A DNA stretch of 48,345 nt, taken from positions 105,240 to 153,584 of the forward strand of contig JAEFAB010000007.1 of NCBI GenBank assembly GCA_016292095.1, read 5' to 3'. Positions 7,406 through 16,834 of this stretch are shown in pieces (the first letter of the stretch is position 1; each line of letters opens with the position of its first letter). Below the pieces are notes generated by a model. It was not told where the DNA came from, did not search any database, and saw nothing but the letters and a program-made list of their open reading frames with translations. Source of the DNA: Eubacterium sp. GTDB lineage: Bacteria; Bacillota; Clostridia; Lachnospirales; Lachnospiraceae. The position numbers and the translations under genes were made by a program.

Positions 7406-9520
7406 ATGAAACGAATTACAGCAATAATAATGGCATGGGCTATGGTTATTAGCTCCTTAGTCGGAATAACAGATAGGGAGGCCAAAGCAGTGGAGACGGA
7501 GTTTAAGTATAGCGTAGAGATAACCAGAGACGGGAATAAAGTAATTCTTCAGTGGAATGAAAAAGAAAGCGCAGATGCATATGAAGTGTGGAGAAGTTGT
7601 GGCGCTTATAGCACCTTTGAAAAGGTGAGCACAGTTACGACAACGGAGTATGCTGAAGAAGAGTCAGATTCTGTATATAAATATTATTTTAGGATAGTAG
7701 CTAAGAAAAATAATCAGGAAATAGAAACGTCAGATGTGGTTTCTTTGGATCGGAAATTATGGGGAGATGCTGTAGATATTTTTAGCCCGGATGATGACAA
7801 GGATAGGATAAATTCCAGAATAAAAAGTATTTCTGAGAAAATGATGAAAGCTTCGGATGCCGAGTGGAGTGATGAAAGATATGCACTATTGTTTAAGCCG
7901 GGGACTTATGATATCGATAAAATCAACGTGGGATTCTACACCCAGGTTTTAGGATTGGGGAAAACGCCTTATGAAACAACAATTCCTAATGTTAATGTGG
8001 ATTCTGCAGCCAATGGAAATGTTCTTATTAATTTTTGGCGTGGTATAGAAAACATTGCAGTAGACACAGGTTCGAAAACAACCGAAGTTAAGTGGGGAGC
8101 GTCACAGGCTGCTCCGATTAGAAGACTATATGTTAATGGCAAGCTTCATCTGGATGATATAGGTATGCCTGCCAGTGGAGGATTTGTTGCTGACACATAT
8201 GTGGAGGGACAGGCTGGATCTTGGTCTCAGCAACAGTTCTATCTGAGAAACAATCACATGAGTAACGGGTGGTATGATGGAGTATGGAATATCATGTTCC
8301 AAGGTTGTACGAATGCACCGGAGTCTTCGGAAGATTGGGCAAGTACCAATTATCATGGATATACAACCATAGATAATACAGAGCGAATCAAAGAAAAACC
8401 ATTCGTATATATGGATGATGGAGAATACAAAGTATTTGTTCCGGGACTTAGAAATAATGCAACAGACATTTCCTGGTCCAGAGAGAATATGGGGCAGGGA
8501 CGCACCATAGATATAGAAGATTTTTATGTTGCCAAGGCAGATGAAAGTACAGCAGAAGATATTAATCTGGCTTTAGAAGCAGGAAAAAATGTTATTTTTA
8601 CACCGGGAATCTATAGAGTAGACCAGACAATTAATGTGACAAAACCTAATACAGTCGTTTTGGGACTTGGGCTTGCAACGATTATTTGTGATAATTCAGA
8701 TACGGCGATTAAGGTAAGCGATAATGATGGTGTGACCATTTCAGGATTGGTCATAGAGGCTGGAGCCAATGAATCAGAGAGTCTGCTTCAGATAGGTGAA
8801 AGTAAAAATATGACAGACCACAGTGACAATCCTATTCTTTTAAGTGATATCTTCACAAGAGTTGGTGGAGCAAGAGTAGGAAAGGTTAAGAGTACAGTAA
8901 TTATTAATTCGAATAATGTTATTGGAGATCACTTTTGGCTGTGGAGAGCAGATCATGGAACTGGTGCAGGTTGGACGGAAGCAACAGCAGACCACGGACT
9001 GGTTGTCAATGGAGATGGAGTGTCTGTTTATGGTTTGTTTGTAGAGCATTTTCAAAAATATCAGACGCTATGGAATGGAGATAACGGAAAAGTATATTTT
9101 TATCAGTGCGAACTTCCGTATGATGTTCCTACACAAGCAGATTGGATGAGTGATAAAAATGGCTATGCAGCGTACAAGGTCAATGACAATGTCACAAATC
9201 ATGAGGCGACAGCGCTGGGCGTGTATGAAGTATTTGTTCACACAAATGAATACATTAAGCTTGAAAATGCAATAGAAGTTCCTAAGACAGCAAAGATAAC
9301 AAATGCCTGTACGGTGTCTTTAGGAAATGTCAATGGAGAAATCACTCATATAGTGAATGACAAAGGTGGAACTGTAGGTTCTGGAATTAGTCAGCAAGGA
9401 TTAAAAGTGGGATTGAATCTTTACCCGCCTGACCCTGATGCGGACGTGAAAAAACTTCTAAGAAGGGCATTTCCAGCTGGTACTATTCCAGTGGAAGTAA
9501 CGCTTCGCAGAGAAATGTAA
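7406..9520 (+). CDS. secreted Fn3 + beta-helix glycanase-like protein (N-terminal part of a split GH128 enzyme)
   Basis: 704 residues with a signal peptide (about 1-27), an Fn3-like domain (about 30-115), and a long right-handed beta-helix type region (about 120-650). The helix region is rich in short Val/Ile-Asn repeats and resembles the GH55/pectin-lyase-fold modules found next to beta-1,3-glucanases. AAAAGGAG precedes the ATG. The last 25 codons are out of frame. A one-base loss in a six-A run (9449-9454) moves reading away from the GH128 catalytic domain that begins at once in the -1 frame. Restoring one A gives one protein of about 1099 residues. The exact enzyme family of the beta-helix is uncertain. 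Confidence 0.75.
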   Translation: MKRITAIIMAWAMVISSLVGITDREAKAVETEFKYSVEITRDGNKVILQWNEKESADAYEVWRSCGAYSTFEKVSTVTTTEYAEEESDSVYKYYFRIVAKKNNQEIETSDVVSLDRKLWGDAVDIFSPDDDKDRINSRIKSISEKMMKASDAEWSDERYALLFKPGTYDIDKINVGFYTQVLGLGKTPYETTIPNVNVDSAANGNVLINFWRGIENIAVDTGSKTTEVKWGASQAAPIRRLYVNGKLHLDDIGMPASGGFVADTYVEGQAGSWSQQQFYLRNNHMSNGWYDGVWNIMFQGCTNAPESSEDWASTNYHGYTTIDNTERIKEKPFVYMDDGEYKVFVPGLRNNATDISWSRENMGQGRTIDIEDFYVAKADESTAEDINLALEAGKNVIFTPGIYRVDQTINVTKPNTVVLGLGLATIICDNSDTAIKVSDNDGVTISGLVIEAGANESESLLQIGESKNMTDHSDNPILLSDIFTRVGGARVGKVKSTVIINSNNVIGDHFWLWRADHGTGAGWTEATADHGLVVNGDGVSVYGLFVEHFQKYQTLWNGDNGKVYFYQCELPYDVPTQADWMSDKNGYAAYKVNDNVTNHEATALGVYEVFVHTNEYIKLENAIEVPKTAKITNACTVSLGNVNGEITHIVNDKGGTVGSGISQQGLKVGLNLYPPDPDADVKKLLRRAFPAGTIPVEVTLRREM

Positions 9521-10704
9521 ATATATTTAATAAGATAGGAGCAACCTGGCTATACAACTGGGGAGCAACAGATGATGTGGCAAGAGAAGCAAAAGCAGCA
9601 GGTCTGGAATATGTACCTATGGTTTGGGGGCCATGGTCCGTTAATGATAACGAGATGGCAAGGCTTAAAGCGGGCAAAGAAGAAGGGTTGTATGATTCAC
9701 TTCTGGCGTTTAATGAGCCTGATCTTACAGATCAATCCAATATGAGCGTGAGCAAGGCAATAGAATTATGGCCACAACTGGAATCCACAGGATTAAGACT
9801 TGGAAGTCCTGCTGGGGCAGCTGTTGAGGATGATTGGGTAGAAGAATTTATGGCTATTGCTAAGGAAAAAGGTTATAGGGTAGATTTCCTGACCCTTCAT
9901 GTATATCAGGATTTTACTCATCCGGGTTCAGTGGCATCACTCAAAGCAGCGCTAGAGAGACTACATAACAAATACAATCTTCCTATTTGGATTACAGAAA
10001 TTGGAAATGTGGATGTTTCAACTCAGTGGTGGGGCTATAACCTCTATCAGGAAATGAGTCATGAGGTAGCAAAAAAATACATTAAAGAAGTGGGGGAAAT
10101 GCTGGAATCACTGGATTATGTTGAGAGATATGCATGGTTTGTAGATTATTCAGACAATATATCCGGAACGGCTTATACAAGATTATTCGATATCACTGAT
10201 GGGTCATTGACACCAGAGGGAGAAGCGTATAAACTGATTGAGAACCAAGAAACTACAACTGCGGAGCCAAAAACGATAGAGCCAATAACGATGCAACCAA
10301 CAACTGCAGAGGCAACAAGTGAAGAAAAAACAAAGGAATTAATAAGTAGTGAGGTAATCACACATAATAAAGTTACAACAGAACAAAAGAAAATAGCCAA
10401 AGCGAAAATTAAAAAGATATATAAAAAGAAGAAAACTGCTAAGAAACTGAAGCTTAAAATTAAAAAGTTGAAGAATGTTAGTGGATATCAGGTTGCAATC
10501 TATAAGTCTAAGAAAGCTGCTACAAAAAATAAAAAAAGATTATTCAAAAAAAATATTAAAAAGAATAAAGTAAAGCTTGTGATAAAGAGTAAAATACTTC
10601 GGAATAAGAAAAAACTATTTGTCAAAGTCAGAGGTTATCGCAAGAATGCTAAGGGTTTAATATTTGGTAAATGGTCTGGTATAAAAAAGGTTAAAGTAAA
10701 ATAG
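9439..10704 (+). CDS. GH128-like endo-beta-1,3-glucanase catalytic domain with Lys-rich tail (frameshifted 3' part)
   Basis: The frame opens at 9439 and has no credible start. The first GTG (9577) lies inside the conserved fold and lacks a ribosome site. Before it, the frame reads KKGISSWYY and then TWLYNWGATDD, the expected beginning of a GH128 (Asl1-like) TIM barrel. LLAFNEPD carries the likely acid/base Glu, TLHVYQDF follows, and WITEIG carries the likely nucleophile Glu. After the barrel come a Thr/Glu-rich linker and a strongly basic Fn3-like tail ending in KVKVK. This is the 3' half of the gene starting at 7406. Likely substrates are fungal or plant beta-1,3-glucans (inference). Confidence 0.75.
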   Translation, partial: CGREKTSKKGISSWYYSSGSNASQRNVNIFNKIGATWLYNWGATDDVAREAKAAGLEYVPMVWGPWSVNDNEMARLKAGKEEGLYDSLLAFNEPDLTDQSNMSVSKAIELWPQLESTGLRLGSPAGAAVEDDWVEEFMAIAKEKGYRVDFLTLHVYQDFTHPGSVASLKAALERLHNKYNLPIWITEIGNVDVSTQWWGYNLYQEMSHEVAKKYIKEVGEMLESLDYVERYAWFVDYSDNISGTAYTRLFDITDGSLTPEGEAYKLIENQETTTAEPKTIEPITMQPTTAEATSEEKTKELISSEVITHNKVTTEQKKIAKAKIKKIYKKKKTAKKLKLKIKKLKNVSGYQVAIYKSKKAATKNKKRLFKKNIKKNKVKLVIKSKILRNKKKLFVKVRGYRKNAKGLIFGKWSGIKKVKVK

Positions 10705-10756
10705 CAACTTTTGAGCGAGAGGTTGTAAAAATACTTACAAAAAGGAGAGTGTGAAA

Positions 10757-12346
10757 ATGAAAAAAATTGAAAGAGTTAAAAAAAGCTTTGTGGCATTAAT
10801 ATTAGTTATTTCAATGTTATGCCCGACATATGGATGTATTGTTTCTGCCGATACCGGTTCATTATATGAAACTACAACAAAGGCATTAGTTAGTGACTCA
10901 ATCAATTATTTAAACGAGGTATATCTAAAAAAATATCCTGAATTGGGATTAACAATTTATCACGGGACAATGAATGAGAAAGCTATTCTTAAAAAATTAG
11001 CGGATATCATCACAAAGAATGCGAAAACAGACAAGCAAAAAGCAGATGCCATATATGATTGGATTGTAGCAAACATTAAGTTTTACGCAGAGGCTTCAGC
11101 CTATTCTATGGACACATTTTACTCTAGAAAGGGAAATTGCGTAAGTAACTCCAATTTGATGGCGGATTTACTGAAATTATCCGGAGTAAAATGTGCGGTA
11201 ATATTTGGATATGGTGAAGATATGACAAAACTGAAAACCATAGAAAAAATAACTGCACATGGCTGGGTAATGGCATATGTAGATTCAAAGTGGACCTTAT
11301 ATGATACAACAAAGAAAATAAAAGCATGCACGGATATCAAGGAGATGGCGAAGAAATACTATTTCTGTGCTGTAGATTATGTATATGCGAAAAGTTTGAA
11401 GGAGAATAAGTTTTTCGGAACACAGATTGTATATGATAATGGATTTAAAGTGATGACAGACAAGGAGGAGACTCCGGATAACGTAGGAAATTTTTACAAC
11501 AATGTTCCAATTTGTGCTGTTACAAATGGCTACGTTTACAGTTTATGGAATGGGAAAGCTCCAACTTATGGAGATGAAGGGAAAGATGCCATTTTTAATC
11601 AGGAAGGTTGGCGCCAAGGCTTTGGACAATATCTGTATTCTTACAGAAACGGACTGATGGCTAATAATGTGGAAATGCAAATTGAAGGAGAGAATTATCT
11701 GGTCAATGATTGGTATTGTTATAAAGTATTTGCAAAGCCGGATGATTATTATTATCAGGAAGGAAATTTATATTTTAAAAAAGGCTATAAAGGCAAAATG
11801 ATTATGGACTATTATGCCTACAATGTTGGTGAAAAAAATGGTACATTATCCTACGAAAGTTCTAATGAAAATGTTGTTAAGGTTTTAGAAAACAATGAAT
11901 TAGAATGTGTTGGAAATGGTATAAGTAATATCTATGTTTCTTTTAAAATCAGTAATGTGGAAACTGTTCGTTTAGGATATACAGTTAGGGTTAGTAATGG
12001 TAGACCAGCTCCTAATTATTCAGATAACAGAGAACTTCGGAAGCTCAGAAATACTGGATTAAAAGTAAGTAAACCTAAAATAAAATCTTTAAAGAATGAG
12101 AAGAAAAAAATAACAGTAAAGTGGAATAAAGTATCTAATGCAAAAGGTTATGAGGTTAAATATGCTCTTAATAAGAAGTTTACTAAAAAACTCGTCACAA
12201 AGAAGGTGAAAAAGAATCGGATTACCTTAAAGAAATTAAAGAAGAACAAAAAATATTATGTAAAGGTTAGAGCCTACACCATAAGTGATGGAGAAAAAGT
12301 CTGGAGCAAATGGTCAAAAATAAAATGCAAGAAGGTAAAGAAATGA
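10757..12346 (+). CDS. secreted transglutaminase-like (papain-fold) protein with Fn3-like cationic tail
   Basis: 529 residues. ATG 10757 is chosen because GGAG (10744-10747) is 9 bases away; the in-frame GTG at 10751 is too close to it. A signal peptide (about 1-33) precedes a transglutaminase core (about 85-190) with catalytic triad Cys128 (RKGNC), His168 (AHGW) and Asp183 (LYDTT). A Big2-like region lies at about 340-415, and a Lys-rich Fn3-like domain at about 430-529. It follows the glucanase without a terminator, and its stop overlaps the next start as ATGA, so it belongs to the same operon. Such proteins may be wall-associated proteases or cross-linkers; the substrate is unknown. The gene is visibly AT-richer than its downstream neighbour. 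Confidence 0.82.
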   Translation: MKKIERVKKSFVALILVISMLCPTYGCIVSADTGSLYETTTKALVSDSINYLNEVYLKKYPELGLTIYHGTMNEKAILKKLADIITKNAKTDKQKADAIYDWIVANIKFYAEASAYSMDTFYSRKGNCVSNSNLMADLLKLSGVKCAVIFGYGEDMTKLKTIEKITAHGWVMAYVDSKWTLYDTTKKIKACTDIKEMAKKYYFCAVDYVYAKSLKENKFFGTQIVYDNGFKVMTDKEETPDNVGNFYNNVPICAVTNGYVYSLWNGKAPTYGDEGKDAIFNQEGWRQGFGQYLYSYRNGLMANNVEMQIEGENYLVNDWYCYKVFAKPDDYYYQEGNLYFKKGYKGKMIMDYYAYNVGEKNGTLSYESSNENVVKVLENNELECVGNGISNIYVSFKISNVETVRLGYTVRVSNGRPAPNYSDNRELRKLRNTGLKVSKPKIKSLKNEKKKITVKWNKVSNAKGYEVKYALNKKFTKKLVTKKVKKNRITLKKLKKNKKYYVKVRAYTISDGEKVWSKWSKIKCKKVKK

Positions 12347-13200
12347 ATTTCAAAGCATTTGTAAATGAGATAAAAGAGAATAACTGGAAGGTGCATGGCG
12401 TGGAGGTCTATAAGGCTGACGCGTTGGTGGAACAGTATGGCGATACGGCGGGGAAATATCCAATTTATTCTGCCACAAAAAGTATCCTGTCCATCGCTAT
12501 AGGGATTGCAGAGAATCGGGGACTGATTGACTTGTCAAACAGTCTCCTTTGCTATATGCCGAAACCGGTGTTGGAAGGTTTATCGAAAGAGCAAAAAGAT
12601 GCGTATGCGCACATTACATTACATCGATTGATGACTATGTCTGTGGAAGGTTATCCTTTCAGACCGGAGGGAGAAAGCTTTTTAAAGGATTCTTTCCGTT
12701 ATACGATTCCGGAGCCGGAAAAGGCAGCTTTTCAGTATAGTAATATCCCTGCCTATTTGGCAGGAGTTGCATTAAGCAATGCCATAGATGGTGATGCATG
12801 GGCTTTCATTGAAGAAAATATCCTGCTGCCTCTTGGAATTGAAGGGGCGGAATATACCCGCTGTCCGGATGGATACTTTTATGGTGCATCGGGAATGAAA
12901 GTATCTGTTCATGATTTAAGTAAGATTGGCCTATTGCTTTATCATGGGGGAGAATTTCAGGGAAAGAGAATTGTATCAGAGGATTATGTGAGGAGAGCAA
13001 CATCTGTTCTTCAGATGAACCGTGAAGGCGGTTATGGATATTTCATTTGGAATTACGGAGACGGCTTCAGTATTAGTGGCAAGTGGAAACAGAAATGTTT
13101 CGTTCTTCCAAAGGAAAAAATGATGGTTACGTTTTTGAGTGATATTCCGGAGGCCGATTGCGATGTTGTAGGAAGTATGGAACGAAATCTCTTGCTTTAA
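12343..13200 (+). CDS. serine hydrolase, beta-lactamase/penicillin-binding fold
   Basis: 285 residues when started at ATG 12343, which overlaps the upstream stop as ATGA (translational coupling). An upstream in-frame ATG at 12310 is less likely. Class C-type motifs are present: S43-A-T-K46 (SxxK nucleophile) and YSN in FQYSNIPAYLAG. There is no clear signal peptide, so it is cytosolic or exported by another route. This family contains esterases, DD-peptidases and 6-aminohexanoate-type hydrolases, and the substrate cannot be assigned. Base and codon use look more like the chromosomal core than the transglutaminase gene before it. Confidence 0.83.
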   Translation: MNFKAFVNEIKENNWKVHGVEVYKADALVEQYGDTAGKYPIYSATKSILSIAIGIAENRGLIDLSNSLLCYMPKPVLEGLSKEQKDAYAHITLHRLMTMSVEGYPFRPEGESFLKDSFRYTIPEPEKAAFQYSNIPAYLAGVALSNAIDGDAWAFIEENILLPLGIEGAEYTRCPDGYFYGASGMKVSVHDLSKIGLLLYHGGEFQGKRIVSEDYVRRATSVLQMNREGGYGYFIWNYGDGFSISGKWKQKCFVLPKEKMMVTFLSDIPEADCDVVGSMERNLLL

Positions 13201-13244
13201 AAGCCAATCGGACTGGTTTTCAGACAACTGAATAGATTTGTACA

Positions 13245-13280
13245 AAACCTTATAAACCATAAAAAGTTTGTAAGGTTTTT
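13245..13280 (+). terminator. intrinsic terminator of the glucanase operon
   Basis: A 13-bp stem (13245-13257 with 13266-13278, one G-T pair) with an 8-base loop, ending in TTTTT. Confidence 0.75.
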
Positions 13281-13314
13281 ATTTGTCAAGGATAGAAAAA
13301 TAATAGATATTCTA

Positions 13315-13323
13315 TGGTATAAT
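13315..13323 (+). promoter_or_regulatory. extended -10 promoter
   Basis: TGG-TATAAT (TATAAT at 13318-13323) with no clear -35 at normal spacing. It lies 50 bases before the next start. Confidence 0.5.
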
Positions 13324-13372
13324 GGATTTATTGTATAGGTCGGAACAATTGAATACTGAAAGGAGGACGTGT

Positions 13373-14713
13373 ATGGTAAAAGGAACAAAGAAAAGTGTGA
13401 TTGCCATAACGTTGGTTATGGCATTAGTGTGCTCGTTGATGTTTAGCTATCAGGTTAAGGCCGGAGGCGGCTATGATTTTGTAGAAAATCTGGTAGATGG
13501 TGTAAACAGTGACGGAACGGTAACACCGGGAAAGACATTATCGATTGATGCACAGAAACTGGAAAACAGCTGCAGTGGATTTTTAACAGCTTATATAAAG
13601 GGCTATGTAGAGGTTTACTGGGATGTTGATGGGGAAAAACGTGTGCCGGAATTTGATTCCGGAGTATTTAAGATTAAAGTTCGTGACGAGGACGGAGGAA
13701 AAAATTATTGTTTCTTCGTGTCGGGATCTTATAATGATGTGAATTATAACAATAATACCAAAGACTATCTTGTGAAAAAGGCATCTTCTCCGGGTGCCGC
13801 ACAGGCATCGTTGGACATCTCCATTGACAAAAAAGGAATGGCTACCGTAACAGGTAAGATTACTTCCGGTTCAGCCACCTTTAAATATCTCTGGGTAGAT
13901 AACAGCGGACGTTATGAAATCAGTGGAACTACATTTACAAAGAAATTTGATACAACCAACTATGATGTTGGATATCATGAACTCAGTGTAGAACTTTCGG
14001 ATGGAAGCGAATTCTATTATCCAAAAGTTTTCCCAACAGGTATTTATACCAAACCAACCATTAAGGCTTCTAATTTTGAAACCTATGCAAAGAAAGTGAT
14101 TTTCACTTGCCCAAGTTTCAAAGGGTACAATCTGGATTGTTATCTGCAGATCAAGAAGGCAGGAGAAAAGTGGTCCAAAGCAAAAACCTACGGACCGTTT
14201 TCTGCAGGAGTGCCACAATCCATCAGCAAACTGAAACCGGGAACCAAGTATACCTTCAGAAGTTTCCTTGCAAAGAAGGTGAAGTACGGCGGTAAGGATT
14301 ACTGGATTACCGGAGCATTTTCCAATGAAACTTCTGTGAAGACAGGACCAAAGGCAAAGCCACCGATTAAATCCATTACCATTTCAAAAGCGGTAACCAA
14401 AAAGCACTGGGTAAAACCAAAATATGAAGGTTTCAAACTAGTTGCCGATGGATTTTGGGTGACAGATACAACCTATACGGTAACTATTAAAATGAAGAAA
14501 AAACCGGGAGTTGCAGGAATTTATGTACATGCCAGCAGTAACTCCCCATTGTACAAATATATTAAAGGGAACAAAAAAGTTTACAAATGCACCTTTACGT
14601 TAGGCGGAAAAGCAATTGGTAAAAAATCGACGGTTCAGGTCTATACAAAAGGGAATAAAACTTATGGTTGCTATTCGCCGATTAGTAAGAAGAAAGTAAA
14701 GATTAGAAGATAA
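13373..14713 (+). CDS. secreted Fn3-domain protein of unknown function
   Basis: 446 residues. ATG 13373 is chosen because AAAGGAGG lies just upstream; the longer frame from 13322 begins on top of the promoter. A signal peptide (about 1-31) is followed by beta-rich modules, an Fn3-like domain (about 225-320, with LKPGTKYTFRSFLAKKV), and a basic C-terminal beta domain ending KKKVKIRR. I recognise no catalytic motif. It is followed 13 bases later by the leucine-rich-repeat gene and probably shares its transcript. Confidence 0.75.
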   Translation: MVKGTKKSVIAITLVMALVCSLMFSYQVKAGGGYDFVENLVDGVNSDGTVTPGKTLSIDAQKLENSCSGFLTAYIKGYVEVYWDVDGEKRVPEFDSGVFKIKVRDEDGGKNYCFFVSGSYNDVNYNNNTKDYLVKKASSPGAAQASLDISIDKKGMATVTGKITSGSATFKYLWVDNSGRYEISGTTFTKKFDTTNYDVGYHELSVELSDGSEFYYPKVFPTGIYTKPTIKASNFETYAKKVIFTCPSFKGYNLDCYLQIKKAGEKWSKAKTYGPFSAGVPQSISKLKPGTKYTFRSFLAKKVKYGGKDYWITGAFSNETSVKTGPKAKPPIKSITISKAVTKKHWVKPKYEGFKLVADGFWVTDTTYTVTIKMKKKPGVAGIYVHASSNSPLYKYIKGNKKVYKCTFTLGGKAIGKKSTVQVYTKGNKTYGCYSPISKKKVKIRR

Positions 14714-14726
14714 GGGGGTTAAGGGC

Positions 14727-16103
14727 ATGAAGAGAACAAAAAGAATATTGGCACTGTTTATGGCAGTAGCAATGGTTTTGACAATGGCTGGATTTCAGGT
14801 AAATGATGTTCAGGCGGTGACGCAGGAAATTCATATTACCATGGATGATTTTCAAATTACATTTTATGATGATGGAGCCGGATTAGGTTCCTTATGGGTT
14901 GAAAAATATACCGGAAATGCAACGGAAATTAAGTTGCCAACAGTGATTCATTACAACGGAAAGACTTATCAGGGTGCCGGGTGCATTGGCGATGAAGCGT
15001 TTGCAGGAAATACAACATTAAAGAAAGTAATCATTCCGGAAGGATATGAGGCGATTGGAATGAAAGCGTTCTATGGATGTACCAATTTAGAAGAAGTGGT
15101 TTTAGGTGATACCGGAGCAGGCTTTGGCGCGTACTTCCAAAATGATGTATTCGCAAATTGTCCAAACTTAAAAACTTATAAAATTGGGTTAAAAAATATT
15201 GAAGGAGACACAAGTGTAAACTTCGGATTCGGAATGGATTCTTCCGGAAATATTATGTCGGGCGTAACGGCTTACGTACTTCAGGGAAGCGGAATGGATG
15301 ATTATCTGAAGAAGTTTAATGATAAATCCACAGGAAACAAAATCAAATTGGTATATGAGACGAATCCGGCAGCAGAGGCCAAAATTAAGGTTGAACTTCC
15401 GGGAGGTTCTACCGGTGGAAATACATCAGGAAATAGTGGAAACAAGAACAATGGAAGTATTGTTCCGGGTTCTTCCCTGGCAAATACCGAAAAGGCAGTG
15501 ACAGCATGGAGCAGTGAAGGAGATCCTGCCGGTTCCGTTTTCAGTGCAGTACAGCTGAAAGCATCCAAGGTTACAAAATCTTCTGTGAAGTTAAGCTGGA
15601 AGAAAGTCAGTGGTGCAACACAGTATGTCGTATTCGGAAACAAGTGTGGCAAGAAAAACAAATATGTGAAGCTGCTTTCCACAACAAAAACATCTACATC
15701 TTTCAAGAAAATCGGTAAAGATAAAGTGAAGAAAGGTGCATATTACAAATTTATTGTTGTTGCAGTAGGTAAGAACAACATTGTTGTTTCAACCTCTAAA
15801 ACTGTTCACGTAGCAACAAAAGGTGGCAAAGTCGGAAACGACAAGAAAGTTACACTGAAACCGAAAAAGAAGAGCGTAGCTCTTGGAGTAAAGAAAACAT
15901 ACAAATTGAAAGCAAAAGCAGTACCTGCTTCCAAGAAGCTGAAGGTAAAGAGACATCGTAAGATTAAGTTTGAATCAACCAATGTCAAGGTGGCATCCGT
16001 AAATGATAAGGGTGTGATTACCGGAAAAGGAAAGGGTACCTGTGAGGTGTATGCATATGCACAAAATGGTGTTTTTGCAAAAATAAAAGTAACCGTAAAA
16101 TAA
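14727..16103 (+). CDS. secreted BspA-type leucine-rich-repeat protein with Fn3 and Big2 domains
   Basis: 458 residues: a signal peptide (about 1-30), BspA/LRR_5-type repeats (about 70-150, such as DEAFAGNTTLKKVIIPEG and KAFYGCTNLEEVVLG), and a Gly/Asn/Ser linker (about 225-260). An Fn3-like domain with KLSWKKVSGATQYVVFG (about 270-365) and a C-terminal Big2-like domain (about 372-458) follow. AGGGGG lies 8 bases before the ATG. It is probably a surface adhesin or wall-associated binding protein; the ligand is unknown. Confidence 0.82.
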   Translation: MKRTKRILALFMAVAMVLTMAGFQVNDVQAVTQEIHITMDDFQITFYDDGAGLGSLWVEKYTGNATEIKLPTVIHYNGKTYQGAGCIGDEAFAGNTTLKKVIIPEGYEAIGMKAFYGCTNLEEVVLGDTGAGFGAYFQNDVFANCPNLKTYKIGLKNIEGDTSVNFGFGMDSSGNIMSGVTAYVLQGSGMDDYLKKFNDKSTGNKIKLVYETNPAAEAKIKVELPGGSTGGNTSGNSGNKNNGSIVPGSSLANTEKAVTAWSSEGDPAGSVFSAVQLKASKVTKSSVKLSWKKVSGATQYVVFGNKCGKKNKYVKLLSTTKTSTSFKKIGKDKVKKGAYYKFIVVAVGKNNIVVSTSKTVHVATKGGKVGNDKKVTLKPKKKSVALGVKKTYKLKAKAVPASKKLKVKRHRKIKFESTNVKVASVNDKGVITGKGKGTCEVYAYAQNGVFAKIKVTVK

Positions 16104-16112
16104 AATAAAGAA

Positions 16113-16140
16113 GGGGCAGTTCTTAAGGACTGTCCCTTTT
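16113..16140 (+). terminator. intrinsic terminator
   Basis: A 10-bp stem (16113-16122 with 16127-16136, two G-T pairs) with loop TTAA, followed by TTTT. Confidence 0.8.
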
Positions 16141-16141
16141 G

Positions 16142-16170
16142 TTGTAAAAAGAAATATGTTAAACTATATT
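16142..16170 (+). promoter_or_regulatory. sigma-A-type promoter
   Basis: -35 TTGTAA (16142-16147), 17-base spacer, -10 TATATT (16165-16170), placed just after the terminator and 30 bases before the next ATG. Confidence 0.45.
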
Positions 16171-16200
16171 CAAAATGTTCGAGAAAATCAGAGGTGAAAA

Positions 16201-16815
16201 ATGAAAACACAGTACAAATTTCCTATTGCATCATTGTTTTTTTTAGTATACGGTATGCTGTTTATCTATGGTCAGTATAGTTGGTTTCGTAAACTCTCTT
16301 TGCCACCAAAAGAGGTAAAGGAAGGATTTTATTTCAATGTGTTTTTTGCAGGAATGGTAATTCTTTTGGGAGTTTTGTTGATTGTCTTTAAAAATTCCTA
16401 TGCGTTATTGGTTCCGACGATAGGGATGAGTGTAATGCAATTGGTTCGTATTACGAAGGTTATTATATCTTATCGCTTTATTTTTATGGATGGAGCGGGG
16501 TATTTTGGATGGAGGGATGCAGTACTTCTGCTGAGCATAGTGTTTATGCTGACAGGGCACTTTTTGTTAGTTGCTGTTATTATCATAGGAAAAATAGAGT
16601 CGCTGGAAATTCTAATGAAACTGACATGGTGGTGTGTCCCGATAATATATTTGATTGTGAAATTTTTGGATGCAATAAACTTCTGTGGCATAGTTGGTGC
16701 AGAACATTTTCTGAGAGCGATATTTATATATGACGGAATTTTTTACCTGTTTATTGCAGGGACTTTCTTTATGGGATTGTTTTTGGCACACCCATATAAA
16801 AAAGATTCGGAATGA
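16201..16815 (+). CDS. six-helix membrane protein, unknown
   Basis: 204 residues with about six hydrophobic membrane segments (roughly 6-28, 40-63, 66-90, 107-132, 139-160, 174-198) and short charged connections. AGAGGTGA precedes the ATG. I recognise no family motif. It lies 19 bases before the GH25 gene and may be co-transcribed with it. Confidence 0.7.
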   Translation: MKTQYKFPIASLFFLVYGMLFIYGQYSWFRKLSLPPKEVKEGFYFNVFFAGMVILLGVLLIVFKNSYALLVPTIGMSVMQLVRITKVIISYRFIFMDGAGYFGWRDAVLLLSIVFMLTGHFLLVAVIIIGKIESLEILMKLTWWCVPIIYLIVKFLDAINFCGIVGAEHFLRAIFIYDGIFYLFIAGTFFMGLFLAHPYKKDSE

Positions 16816-16834
16816 GTGAAAAAGGAAAAACAAA

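Noticed and set aside
9448-9454. Programmed -1 frameshift site joining the two glucanase frames
   Set aside because: G-AAA-AAA is not a good slippery heptamer for the first tRNA and I saw no clear downstream pseudoknot. A one-base loss in the A-run explains the break more simply.
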